A DNA stretch of 64,000 nucleotides from Cyanoderma ruficeps (taxonomy: Eukaryota > Chordata > Aves > Passeriformes > Timaliidae): the NCBI GenBank assembly GCA_008694505.1, contig VZDJ01007755.1, positions 8,384,334 through 8,448,333 on the forward strand, in the 5' to 3' direction. This document shows positions 1 through 11,862 of the stretch, piece by piece; the first letter of the stretch is position 1, and each line of letters opens with the position of its first letter. Below the pieces are notes generated by a model. It was not told the origin of the DNA. It was given only the letters and a program-made list of their open reading frames with translations, and searched no databases. The translations under genes and the position numbers were made by a program.

Positions 1-3000
1 AACAGCTTGCTCCCACTCTGCTAGTTATGCTACAGAGCATATTCGCCATGGTTAGAAGCTTGTATATCAAAAGGATAAAAACAAATGAAAAACTGTCTCT
101 GTAAAAGCCAGATACCAGTTATCCTACTGCCTGAGACAGAACTCCTGAGCAGTTAACATTTTATAGTGTAGGACAAGGGAATAAACCAGATCTATACGTG
201 AAGGTCTATTGTTCTTTCAAAAATCTCTGATATTATGCCTTCCTCACACTCATTAAACCTAATGGTACTTTCTTTTACTAAGGTGTACTGTATTTTCTGT
301 TGATCACACCTCCCAAAACAGAAGACTCTCAAACACAAAGTCAAGTGATAAACCTGTTAATTTAATCATCTTTGCTACAAAAGCCACTGAAGATTTGAGC
401 TTGAACTCCTTTCAGTCTGTGAACTCGCCCCAATTAAGACAAGAAGCTTCATACTTAAATGGCATGCACTTTTAAGAGATCACAAATGTAGTTTGCTGTA
501 TAACTCTGTCATTCTCAACTGCAATATTGTGTACAGAGTTAGTTCCTCCTTTCATAAAGAATATTACTGAACCAATGAAGGTGCTCATGGAAAAGAAATG
601 AGAACACTTCAGAAAAGAAAAAAACCTTCTGTCCATGAGTATAATTGGAAAATACTGTTACTGTCAGGTCAGTGAAAGAAACAGGAATGATACTAAACCA
701 GAACTGATGTTTTGCTTTGCCTGCTGAACTGAGCGTTACATTGAGAAAACTTGAGAAACAGGTAAGGACCTATAAACTCAGTTCATTCCTCAATTTCTGC
801 TATTGATATAAAAAGAAGAATTCAGCTTTTAGACTCTTCCTTTCTTCTCCGTGCAGATCAGGTTAAGTTAAGGAACAATTTTCAAGAAGAGAGACTAAGA
901 TAAGCTCTTCCCAGTGCCTTGTGCAGACTGGTGTTAAAGGTGTTCTCTTCCAGTGGCAAAGGACATGGGCTGAAACTCTCCCAATGAGAGGGATTTATGC
1001 CCAGATCCTGTTAACTACTGCTGTCAATGGCAGATACTGGGAATGAACCAGTTTTCAGTTCTTTTCAATTTGTACTTAATAAAGCAGAGGAGAATAAAAA
1101 TATAAAAAATAATTCAGGTGGAAGTGTGAAAATAGAAGTTAGAAATCATAAACGTGAAGCGCAAGGGTAACTGGTGAAACAAAAAAAATATATTGCTGTA
1201 ATTTTTGGCAGCAACATTGACTCTCAAATTTCCAGATTTAAGTTACACTCCTACCAATCAGAAGGAAACTGAAAATGCTCTTCTTCTTTGTTTTACCTTC
1301 TTATATCCTTTTTCTGGAAAAAAAACCAGTGCCTTAGAGATTCTCACAATAATTATAGTTTGTTAACATGGGATCTGACTTAAAAAAAAGTCTTTTTTTT
1401 CTTTTTTTTTTTTGTCAAAGACATCATAAACACAACTTCTAGTCCATTTTAATAGCCAAATTCTTTCGAGCCTGAATTTTATGTCAGCAGCTTCTCTGTA
1501 CCTGCAGCCAAACTATAATACAGCCATGGTTTATTTTGAAGCAAACTGATTTGCTCATGACCAGTAGTTAAAAACATCAAAAAAGCAAAAAGCCAACTAA
1601 ACCTTGCCCCACCCCCCCAAAAAAAAACCCAGCCAAAAAAGTGCAAATGTTAGAAAGGGTGCTTAGTTTTCAGAAGAATCTCATGGCAAAGTGGTTTTTC
1701 AGAAGCATGCTGGAAAGATTATCCTAGAAAGTCAAACATCTATTCATGAAAGGACTCCTTCTCTTTATTTCAGCCATCAAACACCTGAAATACATTTACA
1801 GTCAGCACATCACAAAGTAGATTAGACTGTAGACAAATTTGCTTTTATCATTTAAGTATATGATATAGTTTGAGCAATGAGAAATGTTATACTAGTAACG
1901 TGCATTCAGATTTAAGTCAAAACTTTGGCTTGCTACATATCTCAGTCTATTCTACTTCAGTATTCAAGCCTGACTTCCATCATGTCATTTTGCTTTTCAT
2001 TGCTATCCCTAAGAGGAAACAATATAGCTTTCCTATCTTACAAAGTTACCATTAATAAATTTAAATGCTGAAATGTCACTGATCATAAGAATTCAAAATA
2101 TTTTTCTAAAATAGGAGATTCAGACAGCATTATTTTTAAACAGAATATTACATGCTGTTTTTCATAAAAATCTCTGAACCAAATATAAATGCATGCAAAA
2201 GAAACCAGGTTGTGGCAAGGCTAGACAAAGGCTGGGCACAATGAAAACCACAGAAGCACATTTGATATTATAGAGTTCCTCTCCATCCCTCTGTTGAAAT
2301 GTTAATAATTTTAGCATCTTCACAAGGGTATCTATTCCATTACACACACTGTACTGCATGACCTTAGAGACCCCCAGAAAGGAAAAAGTCTATATGCACA
2401 TACTGCTCGTCCCTCTGTGGGATAGAATGGCTGTAATGTTTATGGAAGTATGTCACAAACCCCACCTGGCATTCTCTTGTGCTGGCTGGACTGTTCTTAA
2501 TATGATCTTATAGCAGCTAGACCAAATCAAGGGACATTAAAATAAGAACACAAAACAGCCAGACATTCTGGTAATCTGAGGAAAGTTTTTCTCATCATGG
2601 AGGAATCCATGCTATAAATATGAGATAATGGGAAGAAATCCCTATCATATCACATTTTTCTTCCTTAAGAGAAAGCAAATAGCAGTGTGGGCTACAACTG
2701 CTGTACACTTACTCTATAACTCTCCTTGTTGGAGCTGCTCCAGTGCGTATCTTGGAAAAGCAAAAAAAAGTAAATTACGATGACTGAAACTGAAATCTAA
2801 AAATCCCCCACTTAATCATGAGTTTGACTGTAAAACAAATGCCTTAACTGGGACTTAAATTTCTTTTTTAAAACATTACATTGATAAAAATTTAAAATGT
2901 CATAATTAATTCTGAACTGAAAATAAAGAAAATCTTCCACTCCTAGAGGAACAACTCTGCAAAACCGAGGTGATTATAATAAGTGCTCTGGGTTTTTATT

Positions 3001-6000
3001 AACATTTTTATTTTCTTTCTAAATATTTGGCCCAAAGTTCAAGTGTAGGTGTAAAAGAATTACATTTTGTACTGAACTCAGTGAATCATCAGAATATGCT
3101 GGCGAGAATACTGGGCAAGGCTAAAAATGCTGCTCATAGGATCTATGGCAGGTGAAAGAAAACAAAACAAAAACCTAAGCCAATCTCTGTTGTGGATCAC
3201 CTGGAATTTTAAGCACAGGGTAGCACAGTAAGACATTGATCTAAATTAAAACCCAGGCATAGTTACCTGGATGTTCACAGTCATCAGAGACCTTCTTGCA
3301 GGTCTTCCTGGATTGACATTACTGATTAGAAAAGAACCCTGGAGGATCTCAGAGCACAGAGCCATGGACACACAGAGGCCACAAGAGAAACAGGCTCTCA
3401 TGTAGGAGCCTCACATTCAGCCTCCCCGAATGAAAATACCCACTGCTCCACACAGTAGCCTCAGAGAGTACCTCAAAACAAAGAGAAATAGGAATGCCTC
3501 CTCTCACTCCTGAGCATCCTGAGTCTCTGAGCAAGCTCTAGGAGTTACTGGAGAAAGGACTGCTAAGAGTATCTCGTAGCAGATTTGAATATTAGACAAG
3601 AAATTTCATTCTGCTTGGCCCTGCAGACTAGGAAGAAAATTGTTTCATTACTCTGATTTGTCCTACATACATTGCTTCTCACTTGCTAAATACCAGTTTA
3701 ACCTGAAGTTCAGGTTGTTGAAATAATTAATACATTGCTACATTAAACACAAATATTATGGCATTAGTAAAATAAATGAACAATCCTAAAACTCCAGGAC
3801 TGAAGCAATCAGGGATGTTATTGCCTATAACTAAATGCCTCAGAGCTGTTATTGAGTGCTTTTTCTAAAAACATGGGAGAACTACCAAAAGAGCAGTTCC
3901 TCTGCTCTCCCTTCCTAATCATGCGTTTCAGTTTGGCAATGTCAGAAGAAAGGTTGCCTGTGCAAAATTAATCCAGTCCCTTTGGTTATACACATTATGA
4001 TACAGGCTTGTAATTACACATTCACGCACTATTTTTTCCCTAAGGACCACTGTTGCATTCAGTTAGCAGGAAGGAAGAGTGCTGTGCTAAAAATCAGCTG
4101 GACAAGCTTCAGTTTCTCTTTTGTTTTCTCTTCCAGGGTTGATATTTGGTCCTGTGCCATCGTATTTACTGTTTCCTGACCACCCTTGCTCCAGTAATAG
4201 AGTCAGCATCCTCACTCCATTTTCAGCAGTGCTCTTTACTGTGATACTCAAATGATTCACATATATTAACTGATTTATTTTTTGAGCACTTCTCTGACTG
4301 TATATACAGTAATATAACTCCTCCCATTTGGCATGTGAGGAACTGCCTGGAAATTCAGGTATAAGTTTCCACTCAACTTGAGTGGGCATAAACCAAGAGT
4401 TAATGAATGCATCTGAGCACCCAGAAAAAAAAGAAGAGATGCAATCAGTGTCCATTTGTGGAGGTCTGGTTTAAAAGAGTTATCTAGTATTATCTAGTAT
4501 AGAACTTATGGCAGGTATAGAATCCAGGTTCACAAAGGAAAATTTAGCTGTCTTCAGCCTGAAACTCTTTTTCTGAGCTGCCTTGTGCCATTCAGAAACT
4601 TTCACATTTCACAGAAGATTAAAAGGCATTTTACAGAAAAAAACTCAAGCTCTGTTACCGCACAGTCCAAATTCACTCCATCTCCCTCGCTCACTCTAAG
4701 AAATTTCGTAATGTCTTCATTGTTTGACTCCTTCTGCTCCACTGTTATCTTTCTTACTCTTGATTCTCCTTGTAGTCTCTCCCCCTACCACCACTTTTGA
4801 TGGCAGAATAATTTTATTCTAAACACACTCCCAGCCCTGTTGAAATTTTGGAAAGACAATGCGTAGACACTATCTGTAGACAAATCTGTAGACAGTAAGT
4901 TCCCAGAATAAGCGATTTCTGCTGGTCACTGTAGAGCCTGGCACATGCACAAATAAACATCTTTCAAATAAGTTTAACAGAACTTTCATGTCATTTTAGT
5001 GAAAATTGGTATTTTTATTCAATAGCACACACATGGACAAGGAGACTTTCTTACAGTATCATCCTTTATTGGAAGAAAACTTGCATCTGCAGTAGCGGGG
5101 ACTGTTTATGCCTAAATTTCTTTGGGTATGAGGAAACCTTTTGTTGACCTGTGCACTTCTTCAGTCGAGGACATTCAGTCAGTTTTCTTACATAAATCAC
5201 ATCAGTTCATAATTTTCAAAGCATGAATAGTAATGAAGTTGCATTTATGATGCTTAATTTGATTTTTAATTTGGCCTCTGTGGGTCAGTGCCTCAGAAAT
5301 ACTGCTGCTGCTGATAGGCAACATCATGTGAAGAAATCTGCATTCAGGCCAGCTGTGTTTATGTATCATTCACACTGGTATCATACAATGAAGAAAATCA
5401 CAAATTTGACTCTAATTGTGGCAGCTGTGTTCAGTGAAGTGTCCAAATTAGAAGCGACCTATAAAGACTGTATTACTTGTAAAAGGAATGTGCTCTGGGG
5501 CATTTTCTACACAATGGAGTATTTGGAAGCAAGCTTTAAAAACAAATAGATTCAATGTGAATAAAAATCATGAATGATGCATGTAACCATGAATGGACTT
5601 TTTGAATGTACCTTCATGCCCTTTGATAAAAAATATTTCTCAAAAGTCTCAAAACATTTGCATTTCAAGTTCCAGTAAAACTGGTGGAAGCAGGACCCGA
5701 CCAAAAAAAATCATTAAAGAACAGTTTTGAGACAAGGGTAAGAATATTCTGCAAATATTAAAGCTACAGCTCTGCACACACTGAAAGCAAAAAATGTCAC
5801 TTCTGCAGCATAGAGTGTCAAGCCAAAACCCATTACCTCAACCAGAGCTCTGAATCCAGGAATTCCAGCCAATTTGCTAGTATACCTGGTGGTTTTATCA
5901 GCTGTATGCTGGACTTACTTATAAATTACATCTAAATTCTTCTGCTGTGCCACACAGATCTCACTGACTGAAGGACTTACTGAAAATGCTGTGTTGAAGT

Positions 6001-9000
6001 CAATGACACTTGCCTTGTAAAAAACAAAACAATCCGAGAATATTCACATATATTTTTATATATAATTACAATAGTTTTAGTTCACTTTTTATTCAAAACA
6101 TTGGCTTCCCAAAAGTGTCACTGTTTTCTATACATTCAAGAAAATAGATTTATGGAAATTTCAGCATTCAATTTTTTTTTTCTATTTTGGTATAGCCTGC
6201 ACCACAATAATAACCTGGCGCTTGCTTCACTGACTGCCTAAAATAGTTACAGAATAAAATAAATTTAAAATGACTGAAGCCTCTCTTGACTTCCAAAAAA
6301 AAAAAAGAAAGAAAGAAAGTTTTAAAATTTCTGAGTGAATCAGACTCTGACAAGATTTGGAATATGCATGTCCTGGTTCTGGCTTACAGCAGATTTGTTG
6401 CAGAAAGATTTAAATAGAACATTCAATTTGTGGCTTAGTACTGCAGCACTCCAAGCATTTTTTGCTAACACCCCAAAATACAACTGAATTCTCTATCTCC
6501 TAAACATAAATTCCACTCTTAAGTAGGTCACTAAGGTTAACTTTATGTAAAACAACCCATGATATGAAGAAAGCAGTATGACAGTCCTGTAGATTTAGAA
6601 AACATGGTCTAGATGAAATCCTCATAATGGGGCACTTTCTGCTTGAAAAAAGCTCTCCCAAAGACCTCTTAAAATAGGGTTTGGTCAAAATGAAATGGTT
6701 GTCCAAACAGACCTCTGTGGGGTTTCACCTGAAACCCATATCAGTCTTTTTCAATGGATGATGGAACAAAAGGAGCAAGAATTGCAGATATTCCAGAAGG
6801 ATGAAAACTCAGTAGTGATGGAAATTTCAAGGAATAGCCTGAATTTGATCCTGTGAGATCCAAGATATGAAATCCAAGCATGCTTGGCAAAAGATATGAA
6901 GTATATCAATAAATGAGTAACAGCTTGCTAGACATTAGTGGGATCAAGAATAATAGATTATGGGCAAATAGGAACTAAGAGTATGACGATGTTGCACATA
7001 TGCATCCAGAAGAAAACCTTCTGGTCTGCCTAATTACTGCTGACACAGCTGGAATACCATGTCTGTTGTTGCCCAAAACACAGTAAGGCAGTGACAGGCA
7101 GACTGGGGAAAAATCCAGAAGACAGCAACAGAAATGGTTAGATATGGTGTTTGGAAAAACAAAGTTGCAAGGAAAAACTGGAAGACTAATGTTGATTCAA
7201 CACGAACTAAGGACAGAGAGGAACATGTAAATAGTGCACATATAAAGACAGTTGTTAATGAGGAAAATGAAGAGAGTGTTTTACTAAATTATCTGTCGTC
7301 TGCTTCAATATTGATACATTATGCACATAAATAATAATTCAATTGTGGGTATGGACCCACTAAGATGGCTACACTTCCAGCTATTTTTGTTTCCCTAGAC
7401 TAGTGGAAGACCCAAACATGTAAATATAGAACTTTGAAATGCTGTTATGCAGCACCTGGATGGAATGATATAAACAAGTTCCTGAGATTAGGACGAGCCC
7501 CCAGCATTCACAGCAGGAAGATGTAGGTGCTGAATGTGGAGAGAGAGGCCCATAAACAGGTAGTGTGTTAAGACATAGCTCGGGCTGTTGAAGGTAGACA
7601 ATAAGATGTCTTATGCAGAGGGTTCAACGTATAGTGGAGCATCACCACCTCAGGAAGGGCCCTCATTCTGGGGCAGGTCTTACTGCCAACTGCAGAACTC
7701 AAACCCTCCAGCAAATGTGGCAGGATTCGGGGAAAATTGTCTTAAGCAAACTTCTCTACCCTCTCTCTGTTCAAGCCTGAACGGGCTTCAGTCACATATT
7801 GTATGCTATGTAAGATAACCTCTGTCTCACAGAAGAAGGCAAGACCATTTCACAGCTTCTGTTGAAGATCTTGAGCTACATTCTACAGCTGCGTCTTCAG
7901 AGAGCAGCCCATGGCTGCCGTCCCTGTTAAGGGAAGAGCCTGGCTGGGCCATGTTCCACTGCTGACTTCTTGCATTCCAGTCTTACCCGCACAGAGTACC
8001 TCACAGAGAGTAAAAGGCTAATAGGACCTCCTGTGCTTGAATAAGAGGCTGGAGCTTCCATACACATATTGACTTGCTTCTTTTAAAAAAAAATCCTGAT
8101 TACTTCTGAAGTTTGGTTCTATTTCTTTTTGGGCAAATATACCATAAGAACAAAATTAATTTTCAGTGTGCCTCTCTGTTAGCGGTAAGAATGCCTTGCT
8201 TTTTTTGTACTGTGTTGTCTCAATGGGAAAATCGCTTGAGCGACAAGTGATAAAAATGCAAGCAGTTTAAATCTAAGAAAAGGGAGTCCTTTGAGCTGAA
8301 AAATGTGCAAAACAGAAGATTTGTAAGAAATATATCTAAAGTTGACTTCTTTGTAACGGTTGCAAAATGTATACAATATGCTCTCATGTTTGAAGAAGGG
8401 TTGCATTTTGCTGAAATACTGAAGCGATTTAAGTTTTCTCATGCCTGAACAAAAGGCAGAGAATTTTTTTTTCCATTTGCAGTGCTGCCATTAGAATATC
8501 AATTTCAGGAAAAAGAAAAAAAGAATAGAAATAAAAAGCCTGTAATTTATAGGGAAACTCAAAAACTGATAGGGATACCTTCGACTTGCCACATTCAAAT
8601 CTTCAGCTACACATATATTTCCAAACAGAACTAGCTAGTTTGCTGGTTTAGTTATGTGTATAATTACAAAGCATTGTTGTGAATCTAGTCTCTGTTACTT
8701 TCACTGCGTTTAGTAGACTGTATTTGTTCTTTAAGCTGCAACATTATTTCAGACCTCCCTGAAAAGACTGAAATGTAATCTTCTTGGATGTTTTTTCCAC
8801 TACTGTTGTAATCACACACCATTCAATCATTTGAGAATCTTATCTACTCCTCACTCTCTTCGACAACTCTAATGGATGACCCTTGTTCCCAGTCCGCTCA
8901 TTCCACCTTCCCGATGAAAGGCACCCAACAAGACACATTTCCAACTGACTGGGTAATGCAGAAGCAAACCAGACATTTGCATTGCATTCCACTCACTCAG

Positions 9001-9722
9001 AGCAGCGCAGTTGATCCAGTGCAATCCTACCTGACGTGTTCATTTGCCTGAGTTCAATTTGCAGTCTGTTTTTGATTTCTTCTTGTGAAATTGGTTGTGA
9101 GACTTCCTGGGCTTTTTTTTATCTTGTTGTAAAATTACTAGTAAAAGACACATTGTAAATAGAAAATCCATATACATGTACACAAAGGTAATAATTTTTT
9201 GCCTCTTTTTTCCTATTAAGATGAACTAAAATCTAGGAGCAGAGGAAAATGAATAGTCTTTGCTTTCATATGAGTGTAACGCAGCATGCATGTTTCAATT
9301 CTAGTATGGCTGATGTGACTCATGGAAAAACCTAAGCCCAGGATTTTCTCTCATCTTAAATCTTGATGAACCAAAAATAGAAACTTGCTTATACAGTTTA
9401 AATCTTTGAAACCATATGTTAACAGAAATGTATGCAAAGGGCACATGAATTCTACCAAATCAAATCAACAAGTAAGAGATACAGAGAGAAGAAAAATACA
9501 GTGAGGAGAAAGGAAAACAATACCTGCGTCATTTAAATACTTACATTAGACATAAAAAATACATCATAGGCACCTCAGTTTATGTGGTCCAATAGTTTTA
9601 AAGCACAGGAAAGTAGTGGATGAAGGTATCAGGAAACTGAACAAAATCAGAGATGAAGTCTTTTCATTGAATGGTGCCTGGAGCTATTAATTGGAGAATA
9701 TTGCTGCTTGACTATAACTACT
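1..9722. other. AT-rich non-coding single-copy DNA
   Basis: No gene, transposon tail or structural RNA could be recognised here. Reading frames are all at most about 120 codons, have no domain-like pattern, and lie on both strands as expected by chance in AT-rich DNA. What can be seen are homopolymer and simple tracts: a T-rich run near 1390-1413, a C-run followed by an A-run near 1611-1628, and an A-run followed by AAAG units near 6295-6320. It is probably intergenic or intronic; conserved regulatory elements cannot be excluded without an alignment. Confidence 0.6.
6295..6320. repeat. A-run with (AAAG)n extension
   Basis: About twelve A bases are followed by three to four AAAG units. No retroposon body with target-site duplications was recognised beside it, so it is listed only as a simple repeat. 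Confidence 0.7.
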
Positions 9723-10291
9723 CTAGCAAATGCTTTTATTTTTTCTTCTTCCCTTTTGGAAGAAGGCACAGAAAAACGAAAGACTGGTGATGAAGATGAG
9801 TGGGGCTATCACCAGAAGCCCAAGAGAGCTCTGAAAAGGGAAAATCACAGTATCTGCAGTTTGTGGGTCGTTTGTGAAAGCAGCTGAGCTTAACAGCATT
9901 TCCAAAAGCTTGGGAGAAAAGATTAAGATTTTTGTGAAAACAAAGGTGTGATTTGAAGCTTTTTTTGCTTTTTTACCATTTGTTTTGATGACCCCTGAGC
10001 AAGCAGCTAAATAATGTTCTGTTTTGAATAAATTAGTTTGGACCTGTTTTAATTTAGTTGCAGGTATGAAAAAAAGAAGCAAGATAGCTGAGATAGCATA
10101 TGGAGGTAAAAGATGCATACATCAGAAGTAAAGTTCTTCAAAAGTTGCACAAAAAAACCCCAACCCCATCCTTCTTTTACCTGAAGTGACTGAAGCACAT
10201 CTAAAGAACAGCTAAAATAACCTTCCCAAAGGCTGTAAGCAGCAACAGTGATAAGAAAAAATGGAGTTTCCTTTGCATTTCCCATTGTCAT
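9723..10291 (-). CDS. Candidate small type I membrane protein, 2-3 exons, unrecognised
   Basis: I do not recognise this as a known gene. On the minus strand, an exon-like stretch at 10291-10181 starts with ATG (a second ATG at 10285) and encodes 37 residues with a signal-peptide-like hydrophobic core ([12 protein letters not shown]). It ends CAG|GTAAAA, a good donor, in phase 0. After a 137-bp intron with a pyrimidine-rich 3' part ending in AG, a phase-0 frame runs 10043-9723. It contains an N-glycosylation sequon (NHT), a C-terminal hydrophobic helix ([18 protein letters not shown]) and a basic tail (KGRRKNK) before the stop at 9723-9725, giving about 143 residues. A second, optional 123-bp phase-1 intron (donor at 9976, acceptor ending at 9854) would give 102 residues. 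An AATAAA overlaps the last codons. Against it: a microsatellite lies 12 bp upstream of the ATG, no promoter is visible, no homologue is recognised, and AT-rich DNA readily encodes hydrophobic stretches. The splice model is inference only. Confidence 0.25.
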
Positions 10292-10302
10292 TTAATGTGG
10301 AA

Positions 10303-10376
10303 GGATGGATGGATGGATGGATGGATGGATGGATGGATGGATGGATGGATGGATGGATGGATGGATGGATGGATGG
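10303..10376. repeat. (GGAT)n microsatellite, about 18 units
   Basis: A perfect, uninterrupted tetranucleotide array of 74 bp reading GGAT on the plus strand (ATCC on the minus). It begins after AA at 10301-10302 and ends at the GGATGG before CTTC. Lack of interruptions indicates a young, probably length-polymorphic locus. It lies immediately upstream, on the minus strand, of the candidate ATG at 10291. Confidence 0.98.
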
Positions 10377-10739
10377 CTTCTCTTAACATCACAGGAGAAA
10401 ATCCACCTGCAGTTCACAGAACCTAATCTACTGTTCAGAGGCCTCAATTATACACTATTGCTCCATAGCCCCTCCACTCAATAGCCAACATAGAAATGTA
10501 GTATTGAGAAACCTGCATTAAGCATAGAAGTTTCACAGGCAGTACAAAATGCAAGGCAAAACGTCTCAGCACAGTAATTCAAAAACTAAACACATTTAAA
10601 GAATTAAGTGCCCAGAGTTACTTATGGAAACACTTATGGCAGAGTTGCAGCTGATGTCCTGTTTCTCCCTAAGTTAAAGTGCCTTATTCAGTGCTACACC
10701 AACAACACTCTTGAGCACATAATGTGACTCTTGAGGATG
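10377..10739. other. Non-coding DNA, nothing recognised
   Basis: Unique sequence between the microsatellite and the CR1 tail. No open frame of note, no repeat and no RNA gene was seen. Confidence 0.6.
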
Positions 10740-10819
10740 GTGCTGTGCAGGGCTGGGAGCTGGAATTCATGATCCCTGTGGGCCCTTTCAACTCAGCTTA
10801 TTCTCTAATTCTATGATTT
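10740..10819 (+). mobile_element. CR1 LINE 3' tail fragment
   Basis: The block GCTGTGCAGGGCTGGGAGCT, then TGATCCCTGTGGGCCCTTTC, then CAACTCAG and a degraded ATTCTATGATT end match the 3' untranslated tail of avian CR1 elements of the TGATCCTTGTGGGTCCC type. It is 5'-truncated to about 80 bp, as usual for CR1, and carries many mutations, so it is old. No reverse-transcriptase coding remains. Confidence 0.8.
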
Positions 10820-11806
10820 CAGGCCACCAAAACCAACATAGCCTCATTCTCTGCTGAAGAAGAACTACCTGTCTTCAAAATCCAATCCAATACCCTCTTC
10901 CTTTTCTCAATGAGCAAGTACGTTAAATTACATCTTAAACCACAGCTATGTTTTATATTCAGCCAAGACCAGTCTATGAGGTAACATCTTCATGATTAGA
11001 ATGACACTCAGACATGGGACATATCAAATTTTCCTCTTCTAGTATGAGGTATTTCAAAGGTAAGTGCTGCAAAGTGTGCTGCAACTACTCAGTTAAAAGG
11101 GGTTGCAAATTATTTTTTTCCTGCTGAGGTGGAGACTACTGAATGAATCTACAGAAGAGAGTAAGGCCTCCAGGACTGACTCCTTCCAGCATGGTTCCTA
11201 CTCAAACCGCTATATAGTGCTATACAGAAGACAGGTACCATCATTGCTTTTTCTGATGGATCCATTTAAAAGAGTGCATAGCCTTTCTCCTCATGGGAAG
11301 GGCCTGAATCCATTATTAATTAATTCAACAATTATTCTAGTGTATTAATAATGTGTGGTGGAAGTACTACAAATGCATTACCATGCTGCATCCTTCAGCT
11401 GCTCTTTAAAACCTTTTGAAAAGTATTTTTCTCATAATCGGAGTCATTAAAATCCTCTTATCAGCAGAAGAACTGCTGATGATGTTCACTCTCTGCAATT
11501 GGAAAAGTAATAGAAGCTGGAGTCTCTCAACAGAGTTTTGAATGGCACCAGTGTTAAAACTTTTCTTAAACTCTGTCAGCACTCAGTGTGAAAAGAAACA
11601 ATTTAAGAGTCAAATATTCCTATAACTCCTCTCAGTGCCTTGAAGTTATGTAGGTTAAAATGGTTCATTCCCTCAGTGGTCTTCTTTTTGTAGAGGGAAG
11701 CCAAGGACTGAACAAAGTTGTGCAGGCTTGGGCAGGGGTAAGCTCCTGGGAGTCACTCCTGCAGCTCCTCTTTCCCCATTCCCAGTCTTTGAAGTCAAGC
11801 ACTGGT
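10820..11806. other. Non-coding DNA, nothing recognised except a small hairpin
   Basis: Unique sequence. The only structure noticed is an 8-bp perfect inverted repeat at 11460-11480 (ATCAGCAG, 5-nt spacer, CTGCTGAT). No gene supported. Confidence 0.55.
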
Positions 11807-11862
11807 ATCATAAAATCATAGTGAGCTGGAAGGGTTCAAAAAGTAATCTTGCCCATCTGCTA
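11807..11862 (-). mobile_element. CR1 LINE 3' tail fragment (degraded)
   Basis: ATCATAAAATCATAG followed by GAGCTGGAAGGGTTCAAAAA reads, on the minus strand, as a CR1 end (TTTGAACCCTTCCAGCTC then CTATGATTTTATGAT). Only about 55 bp align convincingly and the divergence is high, so this is an old 5'-truncated copy. Confidence 0.65.

Noticed and set aside
4087..4455. Minus-strand open frame of 122 codons
   Set aside because: No signal, domain or repeat seen, and overlaps another frame on the plus strand.
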